A stretch of DNA of 64,000 bases from Isoetes taiwanensis (Eukaryota; Streptophyta; Lycopodiopsida; Isoetales; Isoetaceae): contig JAJEKV010000078.1 of the NCBI GenBank assembly GCA_021234155.1, forward strand, positions 682,001 through 746,000. Direction: 5' to 3'. The notes below the pieces were generated by a model, which was given only the letters and a program-made list of their open reading frames with translations, had not been told where the DNA came from and did not search any database. Position numbers and translations under genes: made by a program. Shown piece after piece: positions 11,021 through 24,530 of this stretch. Position 1 is the first letter of the stretch. The number at the start of each line of letters is the position of its first letter.

Positions 11021-13039
11021 GTCTCCTGTTACTTGATGTTAGGATAGCTAGACAGATGACACATGCAGGCAGATAGTTCTGTAATTTATGCACATGAGTA
11101 AAGACGATAAGACATCATCATAACAGTGTTTGTGATTTTCAACATTTAGGTGAGAACTTGAAATGTTCTTTAGCGTCTTCTTAATCTAAGTATAAGATTT
11201 TTGCATGCTTCTATCTTATAGCAGTTGGTCTTCAACCAATTTGAAGAAATAAGTTCTGAACAATACTTACACCGGAACTTTCTTTCCCTTGTCCAAGCAA
11301 AGAAGTGGTCTGCAATAATAATTGGACCAATGAGGGGAAGTTGTTCCAGCATTGCAAATACAGCATACTTTATTTGTTACACCACATTTGGTTGAGTTTG
11401 TTGAATTTAGAACCAATATTCAGTTGGGCTATTTCTATCAATTGCCTGTTGAAAATGACTTGCACAATTATAAATGCGCTCGTTTCAACCAAATCTTGAC
11501 CACCGCTCTTTGAAGATTGTACACAAGTTATCTGCTAACCTTTATGTTGCACTACCAGCACGTGGCTCTCAAATTTTCTTAGGGGTTTCTGTTGGTGAAT
11601 GTTGGTAGGCTTGACGGCGGGAGGGAATCGGATACATTCTCGCCAAGTATAGTTCACGGACACAACTCGCACCAGTTTGTGGGCTCATTCAATGAAGGTA
11701 AGTATAGGAATAGAATTCTGTCTTTATCAGACAAAAAAATCTCCATGGATGGCAACCCTAAGACGTGACATTTTGTCTTGTTGTAAATTTGGCCAAAGGA
11801 AATTAAAGAGCCTGTTTCCTTACAGCTTTTGCAAAAAGGTCGACGCTGCATGCCCATACCCAAAATCAATTCCATAGCATGTAAGTTTAACCTACATACA
11901 ACAGTTGGAGCATCCCAGAAAGAAGCGATGTCACTATCCAGCTGCTGATTTTATGTTCTTCCCTCTGAGAATTGGGAGGGTATGTAACATAACGTTATAA
12001 GAATTATTCATATCATGTAATACACAAGTTTATTGCATCAATTCAGTTGGCAACTGGATTTGCCCGTTTGTCTTGAGCAGAATAAGTTGGCCAATATTCA
12101 CAACCGTATATGCAAGTTGTTCTCATGTGCATTCTGGTTTCACATTTTCTGCTACAGAAACCTTCCAGATGGGAAAACAAGTACAAGAATGAATCAAGGT
12201 ACTTTTCAACCCCGAGAAACTTGATCCTTTAAAACGTTTTCGCGGCCTGACATGGAGAAAAGTGGTTGGTGCTTTTTGACTTAACTCGTTAGTGCGTTGG
12301 ATATCCTTGAAGCTGAAGATTTTATTCTTAAAGGTTCAACAACGGTTGACATTCTGGTCTGGAAGGCCCACAGAACGGAATCAGCATATTTCCAATGCAT
12401 TTAAATAATTGAAGTAGTCATTTTACCAGCAACAGATGTTGGTGTGGTTGCAGAGGTCTAGTCTTTGTCGGCAGTGCTATCACGGGCCCAAATGGTTGTG
12501 GGCGCTGGATCGATAGGTAAAGCATAGTTATGAAGGAAAACAGGGGTTTTTTGCTGGATCGATATGTAAAGCTAAGTTATGAAGGAAAACAGGGGGTTTT
12601 TGCTGCAAAAACGTGGTAGGAAAAACGAGGGAAAAAAAGAGCCATTAGCTTTGGTTCATTAGCTGGAAGATCGGATAATCGTTCCCTAACAAAAGTCATG
12701 AGGCAAAGACAATCATTAGGAATATCCAGATTGCATCTTTGAGATCATTGAATAAATTTGGCAGACGCACTTTATTGATTAAACATCATGCATAATTGAG
12801 CATGTAGGGCATGGCATGAAGTTGTTGATTGGCTTTCTCATGTCCTTTCTAACAAGGACACATGCAAAAGCTAGTGTTTGATGATAGGATATAAAGTTTT
12901 TTTCTAGCTTTCTAAGTGCGGTCTATGCAACAACAATTATATGCATGCATGATTCAATCCCTAATTGAAAGGTTGGCAATTCAAGATCAAATGGATCCAA
13001 TCTATGATGTGTTCTACATGATCACAATCTGCATGTGGT

Positions 13040-13111
13040 CCAAAGGCTTCATTGATACAAACAAGCTTTAAATCTCCAAAGGCTTCATTGATACAAACAA
13101 GCTTTAAATCT
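13040..13111. repeat. Exact 36-bp tandem duplication
   Basis: A 36-bp unit starting CCAAAGGCTTCATTG occupies 13040-13075 and recurs unchanged at 13076-13111. Confidence 0.95.
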
Positions 13112-13359
13112 GGTAAAATATCTATACTTTTGTTTTCAACACATGTTTCGTAAACCACTTTCTTTACCCATTTCTTAGCTTGAAAAAGTGGAAACCACTT
13201 TCTTTTGTTTAGCTTCAAGAGGCACAAAAATGATTCGGTATCAAGTAACACAACTAGGAAAACTTTTGATCCAATTGCGAATATATAGGACATTTGAAGC
13301 TTCAAAAGTCTACTTTTATATTTACTGGATACTTGTGGGGTTTTTCTTTTGGCTTCCTC

Positions 13360-14245
13360 TAAAATTGTGTTTTGTTGCCTCTCATAATGAAAATACAATT
13401 GGCGGCTAAAAAGCCTCTTCTGGATGAGAGCGATGCTAGAGTTCTTTTGTCTATTGTCCTAGCTTTGAAAATATTTTTTTTAACAAGATGATTTTGGAAA
13501 CAATTATAATCCATCACTGACTTTTGTAAAGCAATAGTCTTGAATCATCATCTATTATGGTGCACCTGATCTTGCTCATGTTAGATGGAATGCAATTGAA
13601 AGAGTGCAAAAAGGTTTTCTTCTGGACGAGCTAGGGGTATAACTTCAAACTTCTTATGAGATGTTAATAGTGGAGGCCAGTCTTTACCCATTAGTAGAAG
13701 CTTTGTTACAATCCCTTATATACTTACCATCGGTTTTGCTTGAAACTCAACTTGCACATCATTTTAGATTATTCATGTTAAGGGACAACCCATTGAGCGG
13801 ATGAGAATTTTCCATGATTTTGTTAGTCATACTTACATATTCTGCCAAAAGTGGATTAGTCTTCCAAAAAAAGAACCTTGAGATCATTATCAAGCCAATA
13901 TCACGACATGCTTTCTTTAAAATTGTGTTTTGCTATCTCTCAGAATGGAAATACAATTGGCGAATAAAAAGCCCCTTCTGGATTAAGATCTCATCTGCAC
14001 CTGAGCAATGCTAAAGTTCTTATGTCTATTGTTCTAACTTTGAATTTTTTTTTAACAAGATAATTTTGGAAACAATTTTAGTCCATCAAAGACTTTTGTA
14101 AAAGCAATAATTTTGAATCATCATTTATTATGGCGCACCCAATCTTGCTCGTGCTAGATGGAATGCAATTGAAAGAGTGCAAAAAGTTTTTTCCTGGACG
14201 AGATAGGGGTAAAACTTTAAACTTCTTACGAGATGTTAATAGCAG
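13360..14245. repeat. Two diverged copies of a ~300-bp segment
   Basis: 13360-13670 and 13915-14245 align over their length with scattered substitutions and small indels. Shared landmarks are TTAAAATTGTGTTTTG, ATACAATTGGCG, TTTTAACAAGAT and GGAATGCAATTGAAAGAGTGC. One frame in copy 1 reads ARVRWNAIERVQKGFLLDEL-like and is broken in copy 2, which suggests a decayed coding fragment of unknown family. Confidence 0.8.
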
Positions 14246-14597
14246 TATATACTTACATCGGTTACAAAAGTTGGAAGCAAACTGTTGTCTGTTCAGGTTG
14301 TCCAGGAGTTTCACTGGCAAATACAGATGGGATGGCACAAGCGCTTATGAACATATAAACAACTCTTATGAATCTCTTTTGTAATGCTATTGTTTTGCTT
14401 GAAACTCAACCAGCTTATCAGAAGCATTAACCAGATTCTCAACATATTTTCATGTCTTGAATCAAGGCAATAACCAATTCTGTTAGCTTTGTGTAGCATA
14501 TATGTTTGCTTTCGAGACATTGCATTTACTAAAAACATTTTCTAGTATATTAGTCACTCTAGCTCGCTCTCTACTTTGCTCTGGTTTGAGCTTTATT

Positions 14598-14633
<36 letters not shown>

Positions 14634-15190
14634 ACAAACGCAAGTGGACACTTTGAAGCAATTCTTTGTCCACGTTGGTTTGAGCTTTATTCCATTTTTT
14701 TTTTTTTTTTTTTTAAGTTTATAAAATGGACCAGGAATGCTCAGTTTATGTTCTTCCTTTCTGAATTTACACAGGCTTTAGATTGTAAAAAGTTCCACCC
14801 ATGCAAGATATTGTGCATTCATTACGTCCGTCCTTTTTTTCTTACCTCCTTTAGTTATTAAACGGACGTAGGAGCACGTCTATCTTCTCAAAATTTATGG
14901 CTGTGCATAGATGTCTTTATAAGAACGCTTAGCTTATCTTCCTCTTGCATAAAGTTGTTCAAGTGTTGATTTTGCTTAATATGATGTTCTGTTGAGCGTT
15001 GTTAACATGGTTGATTTTTGCAGAGGCATGGCTTATTTGGGCTTGTTTGTTCTAAGTCAACAAATAAATCTTGTTGGTTGCATGCATATGGTTTGCATGT
15101 ATACATGTATTTTGCAAGTTGTGTAGTTTTCCATTGGAACTCTAATATCTAGGAGGTGATATCCTGAGCATAAGGGATCCAATTACAAGA

Positions 15191-15195
15191 ATGAG
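15191..15195. repeat. Target site duplication, left copy (ATGAG)
   Basis: ATGAG directly precedes the left LTR and matches ATGAG at 34932-34936 directly after the right LTR. A 5-bp duplication is the usual length for Ty3/gypsy integrases. Confidence 0.9.
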
Positions 15196-16710
15196 TGTGA
15201 CGCTTCCCGAACCTATACAATGCTCCCATCATATACATACAGGAAATTCCCCTCCCATGGCGACCCCATTGCCACAGAAAGGCCCTCCGTCTACCTCAGA
15301 CCACTTGTGATGGTCAAGTGCTCGGGTGAAGGACACGGAGGTGTCATTCGTCCCACGCTTTCTATGGGAACCCTATATAGCGGAAGCGTACGTACAAGCT
15401 AGCACCTTGCATACAAGACACATAATATCATACCACCTCGAAGGGTGGGCCATCCATCAACAAGACGAGTAACATCCGAACAACAACGTAACATATGCAA
15501 TGCACCAAATGGGGCTCTATGCAGGCTCAGACTCCAGGGAATCAACCGATGGTCAGGGCCTCCAGATAACAGCAGACGGAATCATGACAATGGCGTTGGC
15601 TGGCATAGAACAATAGCGGGTAGTCCACTCCATCCGCCCCTCCTATGCACACTTTGCAGATAGGTTGAATCACGCTATGACATGGCTGTAGCCTTCCGGA
15701 GACTTTATCCCATGGAATCACCCTATGAGACTACTCCAGGTTACATCTCTCCGGTCCGATGAGGCAGGAAAGGGAAAAATCCCTTCCAGACCATGGTGCT
15801 TCCATGGATGGCTAGAGAATCGTGGTTCCGTCAGGCAACCACGCATCTGTACCTGACTTTAACCCTCCAAAATCCATAGGCCGCCCCGGCACACCTATTG
15901 AGCCCAAGACGTCCCTATAGGCGCGTATCCTGCGACCCAGAAGGTGTCAGATCCATACCCGGCTCCTACACAATGACCGACTATAGACCTAGCCACAGTA
16001 GGGAGCCTTGTAGCCATGCTAGGCAAGGTTCCACCCCCACTTCACCACCATGATCCTTGTCTGGTGCTCAGCCACACCATACCATCGACAGCCAGGAGGG
16101 CTCTTGTGCACAGGCCACAATTAATGGGTCTTAAAGGGTTCTAGCTAGGAGCATCTCTATTCCTAGGTAGCTTTTAGGTCTCTACCCCCTTTCAACCCCA
16201 AACACACATGAGGAACAGAAGGAAAGAACAATCATGTCCAATTCATCCATCATAATCTCATATGGAGCATAAAAGAGAGTTTAATCATTCACCTACTCAT
16301 ACAAGGGTTAGATTAGAACACAAACTACTTAAAGACTGACCTGTTTTTTGGCTGGACACGTTATCACGAAGAACATCCATGATTCAAGGTTAGTTGCTGT
16401 GTTCAAGCATCTCCTCCCTTCTCCAATCTTTCCCAAATCGATTTGGGGCATGATTGGGGGTGGAGGCCCAGCTTGCCCCTTTGGAATAGCAAGGCCCAAT
16501 CGATTTGGGCCAGGTGTCTCCCCCTATTAGCTAATTGATATTAATAATTAGCCTAATTAGGTTAATTAGATTAATCAACCTACGATTATTTAGTATAGCT
16601 AACATAAACCACTTTTAATATTAGCCCATAATCCCCATTATAGTCCAAACATACATGGTGACGTGTTATAGTATTTACACGTATAGCATATAAATACGTG
16701 GAACGTCACA
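15196..16710 (-). repeat. 3' LTR (left copy)
   Basis: 1515 bp, starting TGTGACGCTTCCC and ending ACGTCACA on the plus strand. It aligns with 33085-34931 throughout, except for the MITE in that copy and a ~85-bp stretch (about 15562-15650) missing from it. The U3 start on the minus strand holds an AT-rich TATTTATATGC that could be a TATA box. Confidence 0.93.
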
Positions 16711-16723
16711 TTCTACCCCCCTT
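16711..16723 (-). promoter_or_regulatory. Polypurine tract next to the 3' LTR
   Basis: On the minus strand this reads AAGGGGGGTAGAA, directly before the LTR start TGTGACG, the standard position of the plus-strand primer of LTR elements. The same tract is repeated in each unit of the tandem array. Confidence 0.85.
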
Positions 16724-19700
16724 GGAATAATGTTGTCCTCAGCATTGAAGATTATAGAGGAATATAACTATTAGAAAATACAAACGTAGGTACTTTTAAC
16801 ATATAATAGAGAAGATTACAATAGATCATAAGTGATCGAAAGTTTTGGACCTGAATGCTTCCACACAATAACCTAGAACACAACTTAACATGCACAATAA
16901 CAAGGTAGTGGAGTATAAGGAACACACTTAAGAAAGCACAACATGGCCCCTAAAGTGAGCCGTCAAAGAACTGCAGAGATGCCGTGCACTACTCACCCAG
17001 GCAGGATTATGGTACGTCGATTATTTAATATAATTAGATAAAGTTGTGGTTGAAGGACCACCGCCTTTGAAAAAATGAAAAAAAAAAAATGAAAATGAGT
17101 GAATCCTATGATGCCTAAGGCTTGCAAGTCGTCTCAGCATACGGAAGGGCAATATTCCCATAATAGTCGTAGACAGTTGCATCCTAATATACTTATATGC
17201 AAATCCCCTCCATCCTAGGATGCATCTACCCCAACCCCTTTGCATGATCCCCTGTCGACTCTAATACTCAACTACATACCATTGTAGTTGGAATCGATAG
17301 CATCGTGGATAGTTCGACCCTAGCATTGCCGCATAAAGTCGGGGTAAGCCTTCTCAAGGTCTTGTTTAAGGACCCAAGTGGCATCCTCGGTTGGTAAGTG
17401 TTTCTACTTAACCAAGTACTGCAATATTTGGGTTCTTCTCGTTTGCTTATATGATCTGTCGAGAAGAGCTTCTGGAACAAGTTCTAATTGCTCGTCTGTC
17501 ATCTCCAGAAGTGTTGGCGTATCAAGAATCTTATGAGGATCCGGGGTGTGCTTCTTCAAAAGGCTTAGGTGGGAAACTTTATGGACCTTGAGATGAGCGG
17601 GCAAATTCAACTTATAGGCTTGAGGACCTATTCATTCAATGATCTAGAAGGGCCCCAAGGTGCCAGTTTCTTGCAATTACCAATATTATAGTCCAAACAT
17701 ACATGGTGACGTGTTATAGTATTTACACGTATAGCATATAAATACGTGGAACGTCACATTCTACCCCCCTTGGAATAATGTTGTCCTCAGCATTGAAGAT
17801 TATAGAGGAATATAACTATTAGAAAATACAAACATAGGTACTTTTAACATATAATAGAGAAGATTACAAGTAGATCATAAGTGATCGAAAGTTTTGGACC
17901 TGAATCCTTCCACACAATAACCTAGAACACAACTTAACATGCACAATAACAAGGTAGTGGAGTATAAGGAACACACATAAGAAAGCACAACATGGCCCCT
18001 AAAGTGAGCTGTCAAAGAACTGCAGATGCATTTTTGTGCACTACTCACTGGGGCAGGATTATGGTACGTCATGTATTTAATATAATTAGATAAAGTTGTG
18101 GTTGAAGGGACCACCGCCTTGAAAAATGAAAATAAAAAATGAAAATGAGTGAATCCTATGATGCCTAAGGCTTGCAAGTCGTCTCAGCATAAGCAAGGGC
18201 AATATTCCCATAATAGTCATAGACAGTTGCATCCTAATATACTTATATGCAAATCCCCTCCATCCTAGGATGCATCTACCCCAACCCCTTTGCATGATCC
18301 CTTATAGGGCTCTAATACTCAACTACATACCATTGTAGTTGGAATCGATAGCATCGTGGATAGTTCGACCCTAGCATTGGAAAGATAAAGTCGGGTAAGC
18401 CTTCTCAAGGTCTTGTTTAAGGACCCAAGTGGCATCCTCGGTTGGTAAGTGTTTCTACTTAACCAAGTCTTCGCAATATTTGGGTTCTTCTCGCTTGCTT
18501 ATATGATCCTGGTCGAGAAGAGCTTCGAACAAGTTCTAATTGTTCGCCCTGTCATCTCCGTAAGTGTTGGCGTATCAAGAATCTTATGAGGATCCGGGGT
18601 GTGCTTCTTCAAAAGGCTTAGGTGGGAAACTTTATGGACCTTGAGATGAGCGGGCAAATTCAACTTATAGGCTTGAGGACCTATTCATTCAATGATCTAG
18701 AAGGGCCCCAAAGGTGCCAGTTTCTTGCAATTACCAATATTATAGTCCAAACATACATGGTGACGTGTTATAGTATTTACACATATAGCATATAAATACG
18801 TGGAACGCCACATTCTACCCCCTTGGAATAATGTTGTCCTCAAAGATTGAAGATTATAGAGGAATATAACTATTAGAAAATACAAACATAGGTACTTTTA
18901 ACATATAATAGAGAAGATTACAAGTAGATCATAAGTGATCGAAAGTTTTGGACCTGAATCCTTCCACACAATAACCTAGAACACAACTTAACATGCACAA
19001 TAACAAGGTAGTGGAGTATAAGGAACACACATAAGAAAGCACAACATGGCCCCTAAAGTGAGTGTCAAAGAATGCAGAGATGCCAGTGCACTACTCACCG
19101 GCAGGATTATGGTATGCCAAGATTTTAATATAATTAGATAAAGTTGTGGTTGAAGGGACCACCGCCTTGAAAAAATGAAAATAAAAAAAATGAAAATGAG
19201 TGAATCCTATGATGCCTAAGGCTTGCAAGTCGCCCTCAAAGATAAGGAAGGGCAATATTCCCATAATAGTCGTAGACAGTTGCATCCTAATATGCTTATA
19301 TGCAAATCCCCTCCATCCTAGGATGCATCTACCCCAACCCCTTTGCATGATCCCTGTCAGCTCTAATACTCAACTACATACCATTGTAGTTGGAATCGAT
19401 AGCATCGTGGATAGTTCGACCCTAGCATTGCCGCATAAAGTCGGGGGTAAGCCTTCTCAAGGTCTTGTTTAAGGACCCAAGTGGCATCCTCGGTTGGTAA
19501 GTGTTTCTACTTAACCAAGTACTGCAATATTTGGGTTCTTCTCGTTTGCTTATATGATCTGTCGAGAAGAGCTTCTGGAACAAGTTCTAATTGCTCGTCT
19601 GTCATCTCCAAGAAGTGTTGGCGTATCAAGAATCTTATGAGGATCCGGGGTGTGCTTCTTCAAAAGGCTTAGGTGGGAAACTTTATGGACCTTGAGATGA

Positions 19701-22700
19701 GCGGGCAAATTCAACTTATAGGCTTGAGGACCTATTCATTCAATGATCTAGAAGGGCCCCAAGGTGCGGTTTCTTGCAATTACCAATATTATAGTCCAAA
19801 CATATATGGTGACGTGTTATAGTATCTATACGTATAGCATATAAATACGTGAAACGTCACATTCTACCCCTTTGGAATAATGCTGTCCTCAGCATTGAAG
19901 ATTATAGAGGAATATAACTATTAGAAAATACAAACATAGGTACTTTATCATATAATAGAGAAGATTACAAGTAGATCATAAGTGATCAAAAGTTTTGGAC
20001 CTGAATCCTTCCACACAATAACCTAGAACACAACTTAACATGCACAATAACAAGGTAATGGACCATAAGGAATACACATAAGAAAGCACAACATGCCCCC
20101 CAAAGTGAGCCGTCAAAGAACTGCAGATGCTGCCGTGCACTACTCACCTGCAGGATTATGGTACGTCAGTACTTAATATAATTAGATAAAGTTATGGTTG
20201 AAGGGACCACCGCCTTGAAAAATAAAAAAAAAAAATGAAAATGAGTGAATCCTATGATGCCTAAGGCTTGCAAGTCGTCTCAGCATAAGGAAGGGCAATA
20301 TTCCCATAATAGTCGTAGACAGTTGCATCCTAATATACTTATATGCAAATCCCCTCCATCCTAGGATGCATCTACCCCAACCCCTTTGCATGATCCCTGT
20401 CAGCTCTAATACTCAACTACATACCATTGTAGTTGGAATCGATAGCATCGTGGATAGTTCGACCCTAGCATTGCCGCATAAAGTCGGGGTAAGCCTTCTC
20501 AAGGTCTTGTTTAAGGACCCAAGTGGCATCCTCGGTTGGTAAGTGTTTCTACTTAACCAAGTACTGCAATATTTGGGTTCTTCTCGTTTGCTTATATGAT
20601 CTGTCGAGAAGAGCTTCTGGAACAAGTTCTAATTGCTCGTCTGTCATCTCCAGAAGTGTTGGCGTATCAAGAATCTTATGAGGATCCGGGGTGTGCTTCT
20701 TCAAAAGGCTTAGGTGGGAAACTTTATGGACCTTGAGATGAGCGGGCAAATTCAACTTATAGGCTTGAGGACCTATTCATTCAATGATCTAGAAGGGCCC
20801 CAAGGTGCCAGTTTCTTGCAATTACCAATATTATAGTCCAAACATACATGGTGACGTGTTATAGTATTTACACGTATAGCATATAAATACGTGGAACGTC
20901 ACATTCTACCCCCTTGGAATAATGTTGACCTCCCCCTTGAATAATGTTGTCCTCAAAGATTGAAGATTATAGAGGAATATAACTATTAGAAAATACAAAC
21001 ATAGGTACTTTTAACATATAATAGAGAAGATTACAAGTAGATCATAAGTGATCGAAAGTTTTGGACCTGAATCCTTCCACACAATAACCTAGAACACAAC
21101 TTAACATGCACAATAACAAGGTTCAAAGAACTGCAGATGCCGCCGTGCACTACTCACCTGCAGGATTATGGTACGTCAAGATTTTAATATAATTAGATAA
21201 AGTTGTGGTTGAAGGACCACCGCCTTGAAAAATGAAAATAAAAAAAAATGAAAATGAGTGAATCCTATGATGCCTAAGGCTTGCAAGTCGCCTCAAAGAT
21301 AAGGAAGGGCAATATTCCCATAATAGTCGTAGCAGCGTTTGCATCCTAATATGCTTATATGCAAATCCCTCCATCCTAGGATGCATCTACCCCAACCCCT
21401 TTGCATGATCCCCGGCTCTAATACTCAACTACATACCATTGTAGTTGGAATCGATAGCATCGTGGATAGTTCGACCCTAGCATTGCCGCATAAAGTCGGG
21501 GTAAGCCTTCTCAAGGTCTTGTTTAAGGACCCACCAAGTGGCATCCTCGGTTGGTAAGTGTTTCTACTTAACCAAGTACTGCAATATTTGGGTTCTTCTC
21601 GTTTGCTTATATGATCTGTCGAGAAGAGCTTCTGGAACAAGTTCTAATTGCTCGTCTGTCATCTCCAGAAGTGTTGGCGTATCAAGAATCTTATGAGGAT
21701 CCGGGGTGTGCTTCTTCAAAAGGCTTAGGTGGGAAACTTTATGGACCTTGAGATGAGCGGGCAAATTCAACTTATAGGCTTGAGGACCTATTCATTCAAT
21801 GATCTAGAAGGGCCCCACCCATCGTGGTGCCAGTTTCTTGCAATTACCAATATTATAGTCCAAACATACATGGTGACGTGTTATAGTATTTACACATATA
21901 GCATATAAATACGTGGAACGTCACATTCTACCCCCCTTGGAATAATGTTGTCCTCAGCATTGAAGATTATAGAGGAATATAACTATTAGAAAATACAAAC
22001 ATAGGTACTTTTAACATATAATAGAGAAGATTACAAGTAGATCATAAGTGATCGAAAGTTTTGGACCTGAATCCTTCCACACAATAACCTAGAACACAAC
22101 TTAACATGCACAATAACAAGGTAGTGGAGTATAAGGAACACACATAAGAAAGCACAACATGGCCCCTAAAGTGAGCCGTCAAAGAACTGCAGATGCCGCC
22201 GTGCACTACTCACCTGCAGGATTATGGTACGTCAGTACTTAATATAATTAGATAAAGTTGTGGTTGAAGGGACCACCGCCTTGAAAAATGAAAATAAAAA
22301 AAATGAAAATGAGTGAATCCTATGATGCCTAAGGCTTGCAAGTCGTCTCAGCATAAGGAAGGGCAATATTCCCATAATAGTCGTAGACAGTTGCATCCTA
22401 ATATGCTTATATGCAAATCCCCTCCATCCTAGGATGCATCTACCCCAACCCCTTTGCATGATCCCTGTCAGCTCTAATACTCAACTACATACCATTGTAG
22501 TTGGAATCGATAGCATCGTGGATAGTTCGACCCTAGCATTGCCGCATAAAGTCGGGGTAAGCCTTCTCAAGGTCTTGTTTAAGGACCCAAGTGGCATCCT
22601 CGGTTGGTAAGTGTTTCTACTTAACCAAGTACTGCAATATTTGGGTTCTTCTCGTTTGCTTATATGATCTGTCGAGAAGAGCTTCTGGAACAAGTTCTAA

Positions 22701-24530
22701 TTGCTCGTCTGTCATCTCCAGAAGTGTTGGCGTATCAAGAATCTTATGAGGATCCGGGGTGTGCTTCTTCAAAAGGCTTAGGTGGGAAACTTTATGGACC
22801 TTGAGATGAGCGGGCAAATTCAACTTATAGGCTTGAGGACCTATTCATTCAATGATCTAGAAGGGCCCCACCCATCGTGGTGCCAGTTTCTTGCAATTAC
22901 CAATATTATAGTCCAAACATACATGGTGACGTGTTATAGTATTTACACGTATAGCATATAAATACGTGGAACGTCACATTCTACCCCCCTTGGAATAATG
23001 TTGTCCTCAGCATTGAAGATTATAGAGGAATATAACTATTAGAAAATACAAACATAGGTACTTTTAACATATAATAGAGAAGATTACAAGTAGATCATAA
23101 GTGATCGAAAGTTTTGGACCTGAATCCTTCCACACAATAACCTAGAACACAACTTAACATGCACAATAACAAGGTAGTGGAGTATAAGGAACACACATAA
23201 GAAAGCACAACATGGCCCCTAAAGTGAGCCGTCAAAGAACTGCAGATGCCGCCGTGCACTACTCACCTGCAGGATTATGGTACGTCAGTACTTAATATAA
23301 TTAGATAAAGTTGTGGTTGAAGGGACCACCGCCTTGAAAAATGAAAATAAAAAAAATGAAAATGAGTGAATCCTATGATGCCTAAGGCTTGCAAGTCGTC
23401 TCAGCATAAGGAAGGGCAATATTCCCATAATAGTCGTAGACAGTTGCATCCTAATATGCTTATATGCAAATCCCCTCCATCCTAGGATGCATCTACCCCA
23501 ACCCCTTTGCATGATCCCTGTCAGCTCTAATACTCAACTACATACCATTGTAGTTGGAATCGATAGCATCGTGGATAGTTCGACCCTAGCATTGCCGCAT
23601 AAAGTCGGGGTAAGCCTTCTCAAGGTCTTGTTTAAGGACCCAAGTGGCATCCTCGGTTGGTAAGTGTTTCTACTTAACCAAGTACTGCAATATTTGGGTT
23701 CTTCTCGTTTGCTTATATGATCTGTCGAGAAGAGCTTCTGGAACAAGTTCTAATTGCTCGTCTGTCATCTCCAGAAGTGTTGGCGTATCAAGAATCTTAT
23801 GAGGATCCGGGGTGTGCTTCTTCAAAAGGCTTAGGTGGGAAACTTTATGGACCTTGAGATGAGCGGGCAAATTCAACTTATAGGCTTGAGGACCTATTCA
23901 TTCAATGATCTAGAAGGGCCCCACCCATCGTGGTGCCAGTTTCTTGCAATTACCAATATTATAGTCCAAACATACATGGTGACGTGTTATAGTATTTACA
24001 CGTATAGCATATAAATACGTGGAACGTCACATTCTACCCCCCTTGGAATAATGTTGTCCTCAGCATTGAAGATTATAGAGGAATATAACTATTAGAAAAT
24101 ACAAACATAGGTACTTTTAACATATAATAGAGAAGATTACAAGTAGATCATAAGTGATCGAAAGTTTTGGACCTGAATCCTTCCACACAATAACCTAGAA
24201 CACAACTTAACATGCACAATAACAAGGTTCAAAGAACTGCAGATGCCGCCGTGCACTACTCACCTGCAGGATTATGGTACGTCAGTACTTAATATAATTA
24301 GATAAAGTTGTGGTTGAAGGGACCACCGCCTTGAAAAATGAAAATAAAAAAAATGAAAATGAGTGAATCCTATGATGCCTAAGGCTTGCAAGTCGTCTCA
24401 GCATAAGCAAGGGCAATATTCCCATAATAGTCATAGACAGTTGCATCCTAATATACTTATATGCAAATCCCCTCCATCCTAGGATGCATCTACCCCAACC
24501 CCTTTGCATGATCCCTGTCAGCTCTAATAC

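Larger units (their letters stand above)
11021..15190. other. WOX 3' flank and intergenic DNA with duplicated segments
   Basis: The first several hundred bases probably hold the 3' untranslated region of the WOX gene. After that, no gene is supported. Contents are an imperfect ~49-bp tandem duplication at about 12505-12602, an exact 36-bp duplication at 13040-13111, two diverged ~300-bp copies at 13360-13670 and 13915-14245, and two long T tracts at about 14600-14632 and 14695-14714, each preceded by the same TTTGAGCTTTATTCCA sequence. Confidence 0.6.

Noticed and set aside
14502-14861. 119-codon open frame
   Set aside because: Its length comes from poly(T) runs read as phenylalanine.
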